Below are positions 1 to 5,860 of a DNA stretch of 7,863 nucleotides, piece after piece. The stretch is from Prevotella sp. Lineage in GTDB: Bacteria; Bacteroidota; Bacteroidia; Bacteroidales; Bacteroidaceae. The position numbers and the translations under genes are program-made. Positions within the stretch are counted from its first letter, which is position 1. Each line of letters begins with the position of its first letter. The notes beneath the pieces were generated by a model. It was not told where the DNA came from, made no database searches, and saw only the letters and a list, made by a program, of their open reading frames with translations. The DNA lies in the NCBI GenBank assembly GCA_016291915.1, contig JAEEZP010000241.1, positions 1 to 7,863 of the forward strand, written 5' to 3'.

Positions 1-1224
1 AATGATGAGCATGACATTCAGTTGTCGTGAAGAATGACGAAGTTGTTCGGCACGTGCTTCCAACTCACTATTCTGTCGTTTCTTCTTCTGCATGTCAAGA
101 TATACATTACGGTGATAGTCACTTGCCTCTTTATTATCTACAGCAGAATAGGTAAGCGACAACCTTTCGTGGATACTTGCCACCAAGTCGGGCGCTTGTT
201 TGATCTCTTCATTACTCAGTGCTGATTCCAGACAGAAGATAGAAGAGGTATAATCACCCAAATCCCAATAACACGATGAAAGTGTTCGGTAAGCACCTGC
301 TATCTGATAAACATCACCATAATTAGCAAAGATCTCCATGGATCGCTGAGCCAGATATCCTGCCAACAGATGTTCAGGCATCATATCCGGATTGATGAAT
401 TTCATCGCCGCATAATTATCTTTCAACAAACGATCTTTCAATGTAGGGTTACTGAGATGCTCACTCATTGCCTGTAAGGCATCAGCTTCCCAATACAGAT
501 AACCATTCTGCTGAGCCAAAAGGTAACAACGCATCAGATAATCCCACTCCACCTGTGCGGTCTCTTCCGGAGTTTCTCTAATAACGATACCGCCGGCACC
601 TATCTGATACATGTAGTTCAACCATTGTGCCGTATCACGCTGTATCTCCGTTTCATCAATCTCAAAAAGAGCTGCACGTGTCTCTTCTATCAACCCTAAA
701 TAATAATAGTATATAGAGACATTGATGTTGTACTCACTGGTTGCGTAAAGAAGTTGCTGTTGCATATGGTCGTCCAACAAAGACTTATCTTCATTGATAC
801 GGGCGATACGTCGTTTAGCATCTTCCTTATATTCGTAGAATTGCTTATTTTCTGACTCACGCTGGCAGAGACGCATCTGAGTCACATCCGCAATGAGCAA
901 CTCCACCTGATTGTCAGTCATATTCCTCACACTATCCAACTGCTTCTTTGCCAAAGAATAGTTCATCCGCTTGATATTGACAAATGCCATCTGATTCAGA
1001 GCCTCAGCTTTTCCAGCAGCATAATGCTTACTCATTTCGTAAGCCTTACGAGCATAAAAATAGGTAGAGTCAATGTTTTTGTAATGGTAATCATAAGATT
1101 TCCTATTCAGTCTGTCAACCTCATCTTTCTCTGTTGAAGAACAGCCTGAAAAAAAGAAAAGACCCAATAGGAGCAAAAGGCATCCTATTGAGTCTTTATA
1201 TTGGGATAATTTATTTACGTGCAT
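1..1224 (-). CDS. N-terminal part of a lipoprotein-signal, TPR-like membrane sensor, probable histidine kinase (partial, runs off left edge)
   Basis: An open frame of 408 codons with no stop begins at an ATG (1224-1222) that overlaps the end of eda by 14 bp, and continues past base 1. It is the only start that includes the signal sequence. Residues 12-27 are a hydrophobic stretch ending in FSGC, a relaxed lipobox with Cys28 as the likely lipidation site. Residues about 35-375 are all-helical and TPR-like, with motifs such as YFYARKAYEMS, NQVELLIADV, YQIAGAYRTL and CYWDLGDY. From memory these match the DUF5112-type periplasmic region of Bacteroidales sensor histidine kinases. Residues about 376-401 are a charged coiled-coil-like linker, and a membrane helix seems to begin at residue 402 (LNVMLII) where the window ends. 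The kinase part is therefore not seen and is inferred; a LuxR-type HTH C-terminus is the alternative. Position after eda suggests co-transcription with sugar-acid genes, but its ligand is unknown. Confidence 0.75.
   Translation of the reverse strand, partial: MHVNKLSQYKDSIGCLLLLLGLFFFSGCSSTEKDEVDRLNRKSYDYHYKNIDSTYFYARKAYEMSKHYAAGKAEALNQMAFVNIKRMNYSLAKKQLDSVRNMTDNQVELLIADVTQMRLCQRESENKQFYEYKEDAKRRIARINEDKSLLDDHMQQQLLYATSEYNINVSIYYYYLGLIEETRAALFEIDETEIQRDTAQWLNYMYQIGAGGIVIRETPEETAQVEWDYLMRCYLLAQQNGYLYWEADALQAMSEHLSNPTLKDRLLKDNYAAMKFINPDMMPEHLLAGYLAQRSMEIFANYGDVYQIAGAYRTLSSCYWDLGDYTSSIFCLESALSNEEIKQAPDLVASIHERLSLTYSAVDNKEASDYHRNVYLDMQKKKRQNSELEARAEQLRHSSRQLNVMLII
1149..1197 (-). terminator. Intrinsic terminator after eda, inside the sensor gene's signal-peptide codons
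   Basis: On the minus strand GACTCAATAGGA (1194-1183) pairs with TCCTATTGGGTC (1172-1161) around a 10-base loop, with a single G-U wobble. Three further A-T pairs can extend the base of the stem. The 3' arm is followed directly by TTTTCTTTTTTTC (1160-1148). It starts 14 bp past the eda stop codon, as expected for the end of the kdgK-eda transcript. It also lies within codons 10 to 26 of the overlapping downstream gene, so it may act as a conditional (attenuating) terminator for that gene. Confidence 0.75.
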
Positions 1225-1879
1225 CAGCAACGTAACCCAGTGCCTCCTTGCACTTATCGGTGACATACTGCCAGTCGCCAGCTGCTACTTTGTCTTTCGG
1301 GAACAACTTAGAGCCCATACCTACACAGAATACACCTGCCTTAAACCAACCCTTCAGGTTCTCTGCCTCCGGAGCAACACCACCGGTCACCATAATCTTT
1401 GACCATGGCATTGGAGCCTTCAAACCTTTAACCATATTCGGTCCGTAAACATCACCGGGGAACAGTTTCGTAAGGTCACAACCTAACTCCTGAGCTTTAC
1501 CGATTTCTGAAACGGTACCACATCCAGGGCAATAAGGAACCAGACGACGGTTGCATACCGGGGCGATGTCAGGATTGAAAAGAGGACCTACCACGAAGTT
1601 TGCACCCAACTGGATATACATTGCTGCTGTAGGAGCATCAACCACAGAACCGATACCTAATGCCAGTTCAGGACACTCTTTGTCTGCCCACTTTACCAGT
1701 TCACCGAACACTTCCTGTGCGAAGTCACCACGGTTAGTAAACTCGAAAGCACGAACACCTCCTTCATAGCAAGCTTTGACTACATTCTTGCAAACCTCCA
1801 AATCTTTATGATAGAAGACAGGTACCATACCGGTATCACCAATCTTCTTTAATACAGCTATCTTATCAAATTTTGCCAT
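1211..1879 (-). CDS. eda: 2-dehydro-3-deoxyphosphogluconate (KDPG) aldolase
   Basis: This cytosolic class I aldolase cleaves KDPG into pyruvate and glyceraldehyde-3-phosphate, the last step of the pathway encoded here. The 222-residue protein is close in length to E. coli Eda (213). Aligned by eye with E. coli Eda, the catalytic Glu lies in FEFTNR (Glu46, with Arg50), the Schiff-base lysine in LTKLFPGD (Lys138), and the phosphate-binding TGG at 165-167. The PGCGTVSE segment (118-125) corresponds to E. coli PGISTVSE. Odd point: three cysteines lie close together (109, 117, 120), including a CPGC motif beside the active site. The ATG start is 11 bp after the DUF4177 gene's stop. It is probably transcribed with kdgK from the promoter near 3140. 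The family also includes KHG- and KDPGal-splitting enzymes, but kdgK and uxaA nearby favour KDPG. Confidence 0.95.
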   Translation of the reverse strand: MAKFDKIAVLKKIGDTGMVPVFYHKDLEVCKNVVKACYEGGVRAFEFTNRGDFAQEVFGELVKWADKECPELALGIGSVVDAPTAAMYIQLGANFVVGPLFNPDIAPVCNRRLVPYCPGCGTVSEIGKAQELGCDLTKLFPGDVYGPNMVKGLKAPMPWSKIMVTGGVAPEAENLKGWFKAGVFCVGMGSKLFPKDKVAAGDWQYVTDKCKEALGYVADARK

Positions 1880-1890
1880 TTCTCTACAAT

Positions 1891-2028
1891 TTACATTTTT
1901 AATTCACGCTTAAAATATAAGCTACAACTGTCGGCAGCTACCAACTCCCAACCTTCAAAGCCTAATTGGTTGAGTTTCTTTTCTACGTTAACTATCGGAG
2001 TTACAACCTTATATTCAAACTGTTTCAT
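1891..2028 (-). CDS. DUF4177-type small protein (45 aa)
   Basis: A complete 45-codon frame runs ATG (2028-2026) to TAA (1893-1891), filling the gap between kdgK and eda with spacings of 5 and 11 bp. The protein opens MKQFEYKVVTP, has LNQLGFEGWELVAAD in the middle (about residues 19-33) and ends YFKRELKM. The pattern of FEYKVV, then L-x-x-LG-x-EGWELV, then a YFKR strand is that of DUF4177, a small beta-alpha-beta domain whose biochemical role is unknown to me. It has no signal peptide or membrane segment, so it should be cytosolic. The tight spacing on both sides means it is almost certainly translated from the kdgK-eda message. Whether it affects either enzyme or is a passenger cannot be told from the sequence. 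Confidence 0.82.
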   Translation of the reverse strand: MKQFEYKVVTPIVNVEKKLNQLGFEGWELVAADSCSLYFKRELKM

Positions 2029-2033
2029 ATCTC

Positions 2034-3056
2034 TTATCTTTGTACACGACCATTTGCATTACCACCGGCAAGTGATTCTACCTCATCAACACTGACAAGG
2101 TTGAAGTCTCCATTGATAGTATGCTTCAGTGCAGAAGCAGCAACAGCAAACTCGAGTGCCTCACCCTGTGTCGGCTTGGTGAGGAGACCATGAATCAATC
2201 CGCCAGAAAAGGAATCACCACCACCTACACGGTCGATGATAGGATTAATCTCATAACGCTTGCTCTGATAGAACTCTTTACCGTCATAGATAAGTGCCTT
2301 CCATCCGTTGAAGGTAGCTGAGAAACTCTCACGTAAGGTAGATACCACATACTTGAAACCGAACTCCTCACGCATCTGCTTGAAGATACCCTCATAACCG
2401 GCAGCATCTGTCTGACCACCCTCTACATCAGCATCGGGCTTGAAACCAAGACAGAGCTCAGCATCTTCCTCATTACCGATACATACATCCACATATTTCA
2501 TCAACGGACGCATGATGGAGATAGCTTTCTCTGATGTCCATAATTTCTTACGGAAATTCAAGTCAACAGAAACGGTAACGCCATGACGCTTAGCTGCCTC
2601 ACAAGCCAACTTTGTCAGTTCTGCTGCCTTATCAGAAATAGCTGGAGTAATGCCACTCCAATGGAACCACTGTGCACCTTCCATGATAGCATCAAAGTCG
2701 AAGTCAGAAGGATCAGCCTCTGAAATAGAACTGTGTGCACGGTCGTAGATAACCTTTGAAGGACGCATGCTAGCACCAGTCTCTGCATAATACAGACCTA
2801 CACGTTCACCACCACGGGCAACGAACTGAGTATTTACACCATAACGACGCAGCGCATTAACAGCAATCTGTCCGATTTCATGTTTCGGCAATTTACTTAC
2901 AAAATATGCATCATGTCCATAGTTGGCCACAGAAATAGCCACATTGGCTTCTCCCCCACCAGGAATAATACGGAAACTCTCACTCTGAATAAAACGGTCA
3001 TTGCCTGTTGGAGAAAGACGAAGCATAATCTCGCCTAATGTTACAATCTTTGCCAT
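2034..3056 (-). CDS. kdgK: 2-keto-3-deoxygluconate kinase (PfkB/ribokinase family)
   Basis: This cytosolic kinase uses ATP to phosphorylate KDG to KDPG, feeding Eda downstream. The 340-residue protein has the PfkB-family layout: an N-terminal GEIMLRLSP strand, the substrate-side PGGGEANVA motif (32-40), DLNFR (165-169) as in KDG kinases, NEED (195-198), and the C-terminal signature DRVGGGDSFSGG (275-286), where Asp281 is the expected catalytic base. This group has GGGD where many relatives have GAGD. Fructokinase and other PfkB sugar kinases are the alternatives, but neighbouring uxaA and eda point to KDG. It is the first gene of the leftward operon, with ATG at 3056 and an A/T-rich leader. 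It is divergent from the LacI-type gene, which probably controls it. Confidence 0.93.
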   Translation of the reverse strand: MAKIVTLGEIMLRLSPTGNDRFIQSESFRIIPGGGEANVAISVANYGHDAYFVSKLPKHEIGQIAVNALRRYGVNTQFVARGGERVGLYYAETGASMRPSKVIYDRAHSSISEADPSDFDFDAIMEGAQWFHWSGITPAISDKAAELTKLACEAAKRHGVTVSVDLNFRKKLWTSEKAISIMRPLMKYVDVCIGNEEDAELCLGFKPDADVEGGQTDAAGYEGIFKQMREEFGFKYVVSTLRESFSATFNGWKALIYDGKEFYQSKRYEINPIIDRVGGGDSFSGGLIHGLLTKPTQGEALEFAVAASALKHTINGDFNLVSVDEVESLAGGNANGRVQR

Positions 3057-3100
3057 GTTCTTTGAATCTTAATTTTTTGAATGTTTTTTATGATTAAATG

Positions 3101-3121
3101 TTTGTTCTGTCGTTAAACAAA
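3101..3121. promoter_or_regulatory. Inverted repeat TTTGTT-N9-AACAAA in the kdgK leader
   Basis: A 6-bp perfect inverted repeat with a 9-bp spacer (CTGTCGTTA) lies 45 to 65 bp upstream of the kdgK start codon, downstream of the best candidate -7 box. It could be a second operator acting as a block to transcription. It is made of low-complexity A/T-rich sequence in a very A/T-rich region, so chance is a real possibility. Confidence 0.25.
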
Positions 3122-3140
3122 AATAAATATTATATCGGTG

Positions 3141-3148
3141 CAAATATA
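3141..3148 (-). promoter_or_regulatory. Candidate -7 box of the kdgK operon promoter (TATATTTG)
   Basis: On the minus strand TATATTTG matches the Bacteroidetes -7 consensus TAnnTTTG, and would give a leader of about 80 nt ahead of kdgK. The -33 element is weak: the expected TTTG is not seen 19 to 21 bp upstream, only one 12 bp away. A second match, TATTTTTG at 3125-3118 on the minus strand, is an alternative, also without a well-spaced TTTG. Confidence 0.45.
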
Positions 3149-3193
3149 CAAAGAAAAAAGCAAATTCGTGCTTATTTATTAAAAAATTATTGC

Positions 3194-3207
3194 TGTGCAT
3201 TCGCACA
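3194..3207. promoter_or_regulatory. Candidate operator palindrome TGTGC-ATTC-GCACA
   Basis: A perfect 5-bp inverted repeat with a 4-bp spacer lies in the divergent control region, 77 bp upstream of the LacI-type start. It overlaps the poor -33 match (TTCG, 3200-3203) of the rightward promoter and sits about 50 bp upstream of the leftward -7 box. The size and G/C-rich half-sites in an otherwise A/T-rich spacer fit a LacI-family operator, although the centre is ATTC and not the common CG step. It is the best candidate site for the regulator encoded next to it. Confidence 0.45.
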
Positions 3208-3231
3208 ATTCAGTTTTTATTACTAATTTTG
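3200..3231 (+). promoter_or_regulatory. Candidate promoter for the regulator-uxaA-nhaC operon
   Basis: TAATTTTG (3224-3231) matches the Bacteroidetes -7 consensus TAnnTTTG exactly. A one-mismatch -33 element, TTCG, stands at 3200-3203 with 20 bp between the two. This would start transcription around 3238, giving a leader of roughly 45 nt before the ATG at 3285. Confidence 0.5.
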
Positions 3232-3284
3232 CTGCCAAAATAAACAGAAAGGTTAATAGGAATCAAAAAAGTGATCATATTATC

Positions 3285-4349
3285 ATGACACAGAGAGTGA
3301 GAATAAAGGATATTGCAGAGAAGGCCGGCGTTTCAGTAGGAACGGTTGACCGTATTCTGCATCAGCGTCCAAACGTATCGAAATCTGCAAGAGAGAAAGT
3401 CGAGAGAGTACTCAAAGAAATCAATTATCGTCCGAATATGTATGCCAGTGCATTGGCATATAACAAGTCGTACACCTTTCACCTTATCATTCCTTGGCAT
3501 GAGCAGGAAGCTTATTGGGAAGAGATAGAAGAAGGTGCTATGAAAGCATGTGACTTAAGACGCGATTTTCATATCAACGTAGTGATCTCCTATTACAAGC
3601 GTTTTGATGCTGTCTCGTTCAAAAAGACTTGTCAGGAAGTGATTGAAAACGAACCCAACGGTGTCATCCTGGTACCCAGTGAGTTAGAGATTACCCAGCC
3701 TTTCACTGATGAGTTACACGAGAGAAATATTCCCTTTATATTGCTCGACTCCTATATACCTGAGCTTTCCCCCCTGTCATTCTATGGTCAGGATTCTTTT
3801 GCCAGTGGTTATTTCGCTGCGAAGATGCTGATGCTGATAGCAAGTAAAGAGACAGAAATTATGCTGATGCGACAAACCAACAATGGTAAGCTATCCAGTA
3901 GACAGCAGGAGAACCGTGAGGTGGGATTCAAGCATTTCATGAAAGAACATTATCCTAATGTGACGATCTCTGAATTGATCCTACCGTTGGAAAAGGAAAG
4001 AGACTGCTACGATGCTATCATGGAAGACTTTTTCCGGTCGCACCCACAGGTACACCATGGTATCACTATGTGCTCAAGAGCGTATATCGTCGGTGAATAT
4101 TTACTAAAGAGTCACCATAAGGATATTCAGATCATGGGTTACGACATGGTGGCAAAGAATGCTCAGTGCCTACAGGAAGGTTCTATCTCCTTCCTTATTG
4201 CTCAGCATGCTTACATGCAAGGTTTTTCATGTGTGGACTCCCTATTTAAGTCAATCGTATTGAAAGAAGAACTGGAGCCCATCAACTACATGCCGATAGA
4301 ACTGCTGTCGAAAGAAAATGTTCAATTTTACAGAAGAAAACAACTTTAA
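3285..4349 (+). CDS. LacI-family transcriptional regulator
   Basis: A 354-residue DNA-binding regulator with an N-terminal helix-turn-helix (IKDIAEKAGVSVGTVDRIL, residues 7-25), a hinge-helix region about residues 45-60 (NYRPNMYASALA), and a periplasmic-binding-protein-like sensing domain to the C-terminus. I chose the ATG at 3285 over an in-frame GTG at 3195: the ATG puts the HTH at the family's usual position, and the GTG falls inside the candidate operator. It is first in the rightward operon, 11 bp ahead of uxaA, and divergent from kdgK, so it probably regulates both operons and itself. The inducer is not readable from sequence; KDG, altronate or another pathway intermediate is a guess from context. 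Whether it represses or activates is also unknown. Confidence 0.92.
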   Translation: MTQRVRIKDIAEKAGVSVGTVDRILHQRPNVSKSAREKVERVLKEINYRPNMYASALAYNKSYTFHLIIPWHEQEAYWEEIEEGAMKACDLRRDFHINVVISYYKRFDAVSFKKTCQEVIENEPNGVILVPSELEITQPFTDELHERNIPFILLDSYIPELSPLSFYGQDSFASGYFAAKMLMLIASKETEIMLMRQTNNGKLSSRQQENREVGFKHFMKEHYPNVTISELILPLEKERDCYDAIMEDFFRSHPQVHHGITMCSRAYIVGEYLLKSHHKDIQIMGYDMVAKNAQCLQEGSISFLIAQHAYMQGFSCVDSLFKSIVLKEELEPINYMPIELLSKENVQFYRRKQL

Positions 4350-4360
4350 TACTAATCATT

Positions 4361-5854
4361 ATGCAACAACAATCATTTATTAAAATCAATCCCGCTGATT
4401 CTGTAGTGGTTTGTCTTCGTCCACTCAAGAAAGATGAAGTTATCAGTGTAGATCAAAAAGACATCGTTATCGCTCAAGATACACCGGCCGGTCACAAGAT
4501 TCTTATCAAAGATACTCCTGCTAGTGAAAACATCATCAAATACGGCTATCCTATCGGTCATGCAAAAGAAGATCTGAAAGTAGGACAATGGGTGAATGAG
4601 AACAACCTGAAAACCAATTTAAAAGGTACGCTTACTTATACTTATCATCCTGTAAACGAGGCACTTGACATCGAAAAGGTAGATCGCACCTTTAACGGTT
4701 ATGTCCGTAAGAATGGTGAGGTGGGTATCCGTAATGAAGTATGGATTGTTCCCACGGTAGGATGTGTCAACGGTATTGCCGAGCGACTGGCTGCACAACT
4801 ACAGGAAGAAACGAAATTGGAGGGTATCGATGCTGTTCATGCTTGGCATCATAACTATGGTTGTTCACAACTCAGCGGTGACCATGAAAATACCCGTAAA
4901 GTACTCCGTGATATCGTTTTGCACCCGAATGCAGGAGCAGTTCTTATTCTCAGTTTAGGATGTGAGAACAATCAGCCGGATGAGTTTGAAAAGATGTTGG
5001 GTGACTATGACCATGACCGAATCAAACTCCTGATAACTCAGAAAGTGGAAGATGAGATGGAAGAAGGTATGAAGATCCTGCGTGAACTGTATCAGATTGC
5101 CAAGAATGACCGTCGTACCCCTTGCCCCTTAGATGAGTTGCGTGTAGGACTGAAATGTGGTGGTTCTGACGGTTTCAGCGGTATCACTGCCAATCCGTTG
5201 GTTGGAGAATTCTCCGATTTCCTTGTGGCACAAGGCGGTACCTCCATCCTTACTGAAGTGCCGGAGATGTTCGGTGCAGAAACTATTCTCATGAACCGTT
5301 GCAAGACACCGGAATTGTTTGAGCAGACCGTTACCTTGATCAATGATTTCAAGGAGTATTTCCTCAGTCATGGCGAACCGGTAGGCGAAAACCCATCACC
5401 GGGAAATAAAGCCGGAGGTATCTCTACCTTGGAAGATAAGGCTTTGGGATGTACACAGAAATGCGGTCGCGCACCGGTAAGTGGTGTGTTAGGATATGGT
5501 GATCGTCTGCAGGTAAAGGGACTGAATCTGCTTTCTGCACCCGGTAACGACCTGGTAGCTTCAACAGCTTTGGCTGCTGCTGGTTGTCAGATTGTGCTCT
5601 TCACAACCGGCCGTGGTACTCCATTCGGTACCTTCATCCCCACCATGAAGATTTCCACGAACAGTACACTGTACAAGAACAAGCCAAATTGGATTGATTT
5701 CAACGCAGGACAGCTGGTGGAAGGCAGACCGATGAAAGAAGTGCTGAATGACTTTATCGACAAGATCATCTCCATAGCCAATGGAGAACACTCTTGCAAC
5801 GAAGCCAACGGTTACCGCGAAATTTCTATCTTCAAGAATGGAGTAACATTATAA
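4361..5854 (+). CDS. uxaA: Altronate dehydratase (UxaA family)
   Basis: This cytosolic, metal-dependent enzyme converts D-altronate to 2-keto-3-deoxygluconate, the substrate of KdgK. The 497-residue protein matches the full length of E. coli UxaA (495). Residues about 10-85 form the SAF domain. The large catalytic part follows, with GYVRKNGEVGIRNEVWIVPT (113-132), HHNYGCSQLSGDHENT (163-178), LGCENNQ (199-205), LKCGGSDGFSGITANP (264-279), GCTQKCGR (363-370) and TTGRGTPFGT (415-424). The His- and Cys-containing motifs are the likely metal and substrate site. Galactarate dehydratase (GarD) is a relative, but kdgK and eda across the control region favour altronate. The start codon has no visible Shine-Dalgarno, as is common in Bacteroidetes. 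It probably relies on read-through from the regulator gene 11 bp upstream. Confidence 0.93.
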   Translation: MQQQSFIKINPADSVVVCLRPLKKDEVISVDQKDIVIAQDTPAGHKILIKDTPASENIIKYGYPIGHAKEDLKVGQWVNENNLKTNLKGTLTYTYHPVNEALDIEKVDRTFNGYVRKNGEVGIRNEVWIVPTVGCVNGIAERLAAQLQEETKLEGIDAVHAWHHNYGCSQLSGDHENTRKVLRDIVLHPNAGAVLILSLGCENNQPDEFEKMLGDYDHDRIKLLITQKVEDEMEEGMKILRELYQIAKNDRRTPCPLDELRVGLKCGGSDGFSGITANPLVGEFSDFLVAQGGTSILTEVPEMFGAETILMNRCKTPELFEQTVTLINDFKEYFLSHGEPVGENPSPGNKAGGISTLEDKALGCTQKCGRAPVSGVLGYGDRLQVKGLNLLSAPGNDLVASTALAAAGCQIVLFTTGRGTPFGTFIPTMKISTNSTLYKNKPNWIDFNAGQLVEGRPMKEVLNDFIDKIISIANGEHSCNEANGYREISIFKNGVTL

Positions 5855-5860
5855 TTATTA

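Noticed and set aside
34..225. 63-codon plus-strand open frame
   Set aside because: It is antisense to the sensor gene, whose frame is continuous and has recognisable TPR-like sequence; the translation has no family-like pattern.
1161..1200. Plus-strand reading of the 1161-1194 hairpin as a terminator
   Set aside because: No plus-strand transcript is expected here, and the plus-strand 3' side has only a broken T-run (CTTTATATT), unlike the long T-tract on the minus strand.
1966..2193. 75-codon plus-strand open frame across the kdgK end
   Set aside because: It is antisense to both kdgK and the DUF4177 gene, which account for the bases better.
3057..3140. Possible riboswitch in the kdgK leader
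   Set aside because: The leader is short and almost all A/T, without stable helices, a conserved core or a terminator-like switch.
3195..3284. 30-residue N-terminal extension of the LacI-type regulator from a GTG start
   Set aside because: The extension would put the HTH more than 35 residues in, has no family-like sequence, and lies over the candidate operator and promoter. The ATG at 3285 gives the usual LacI N-terminus.
5092..5371. Two minus-strand open frames of 80 and 86 codons inside uxaA
   Set aside because: Both are shadows of the strongly conserved uxaA frame, with no start context or family-like sequence.
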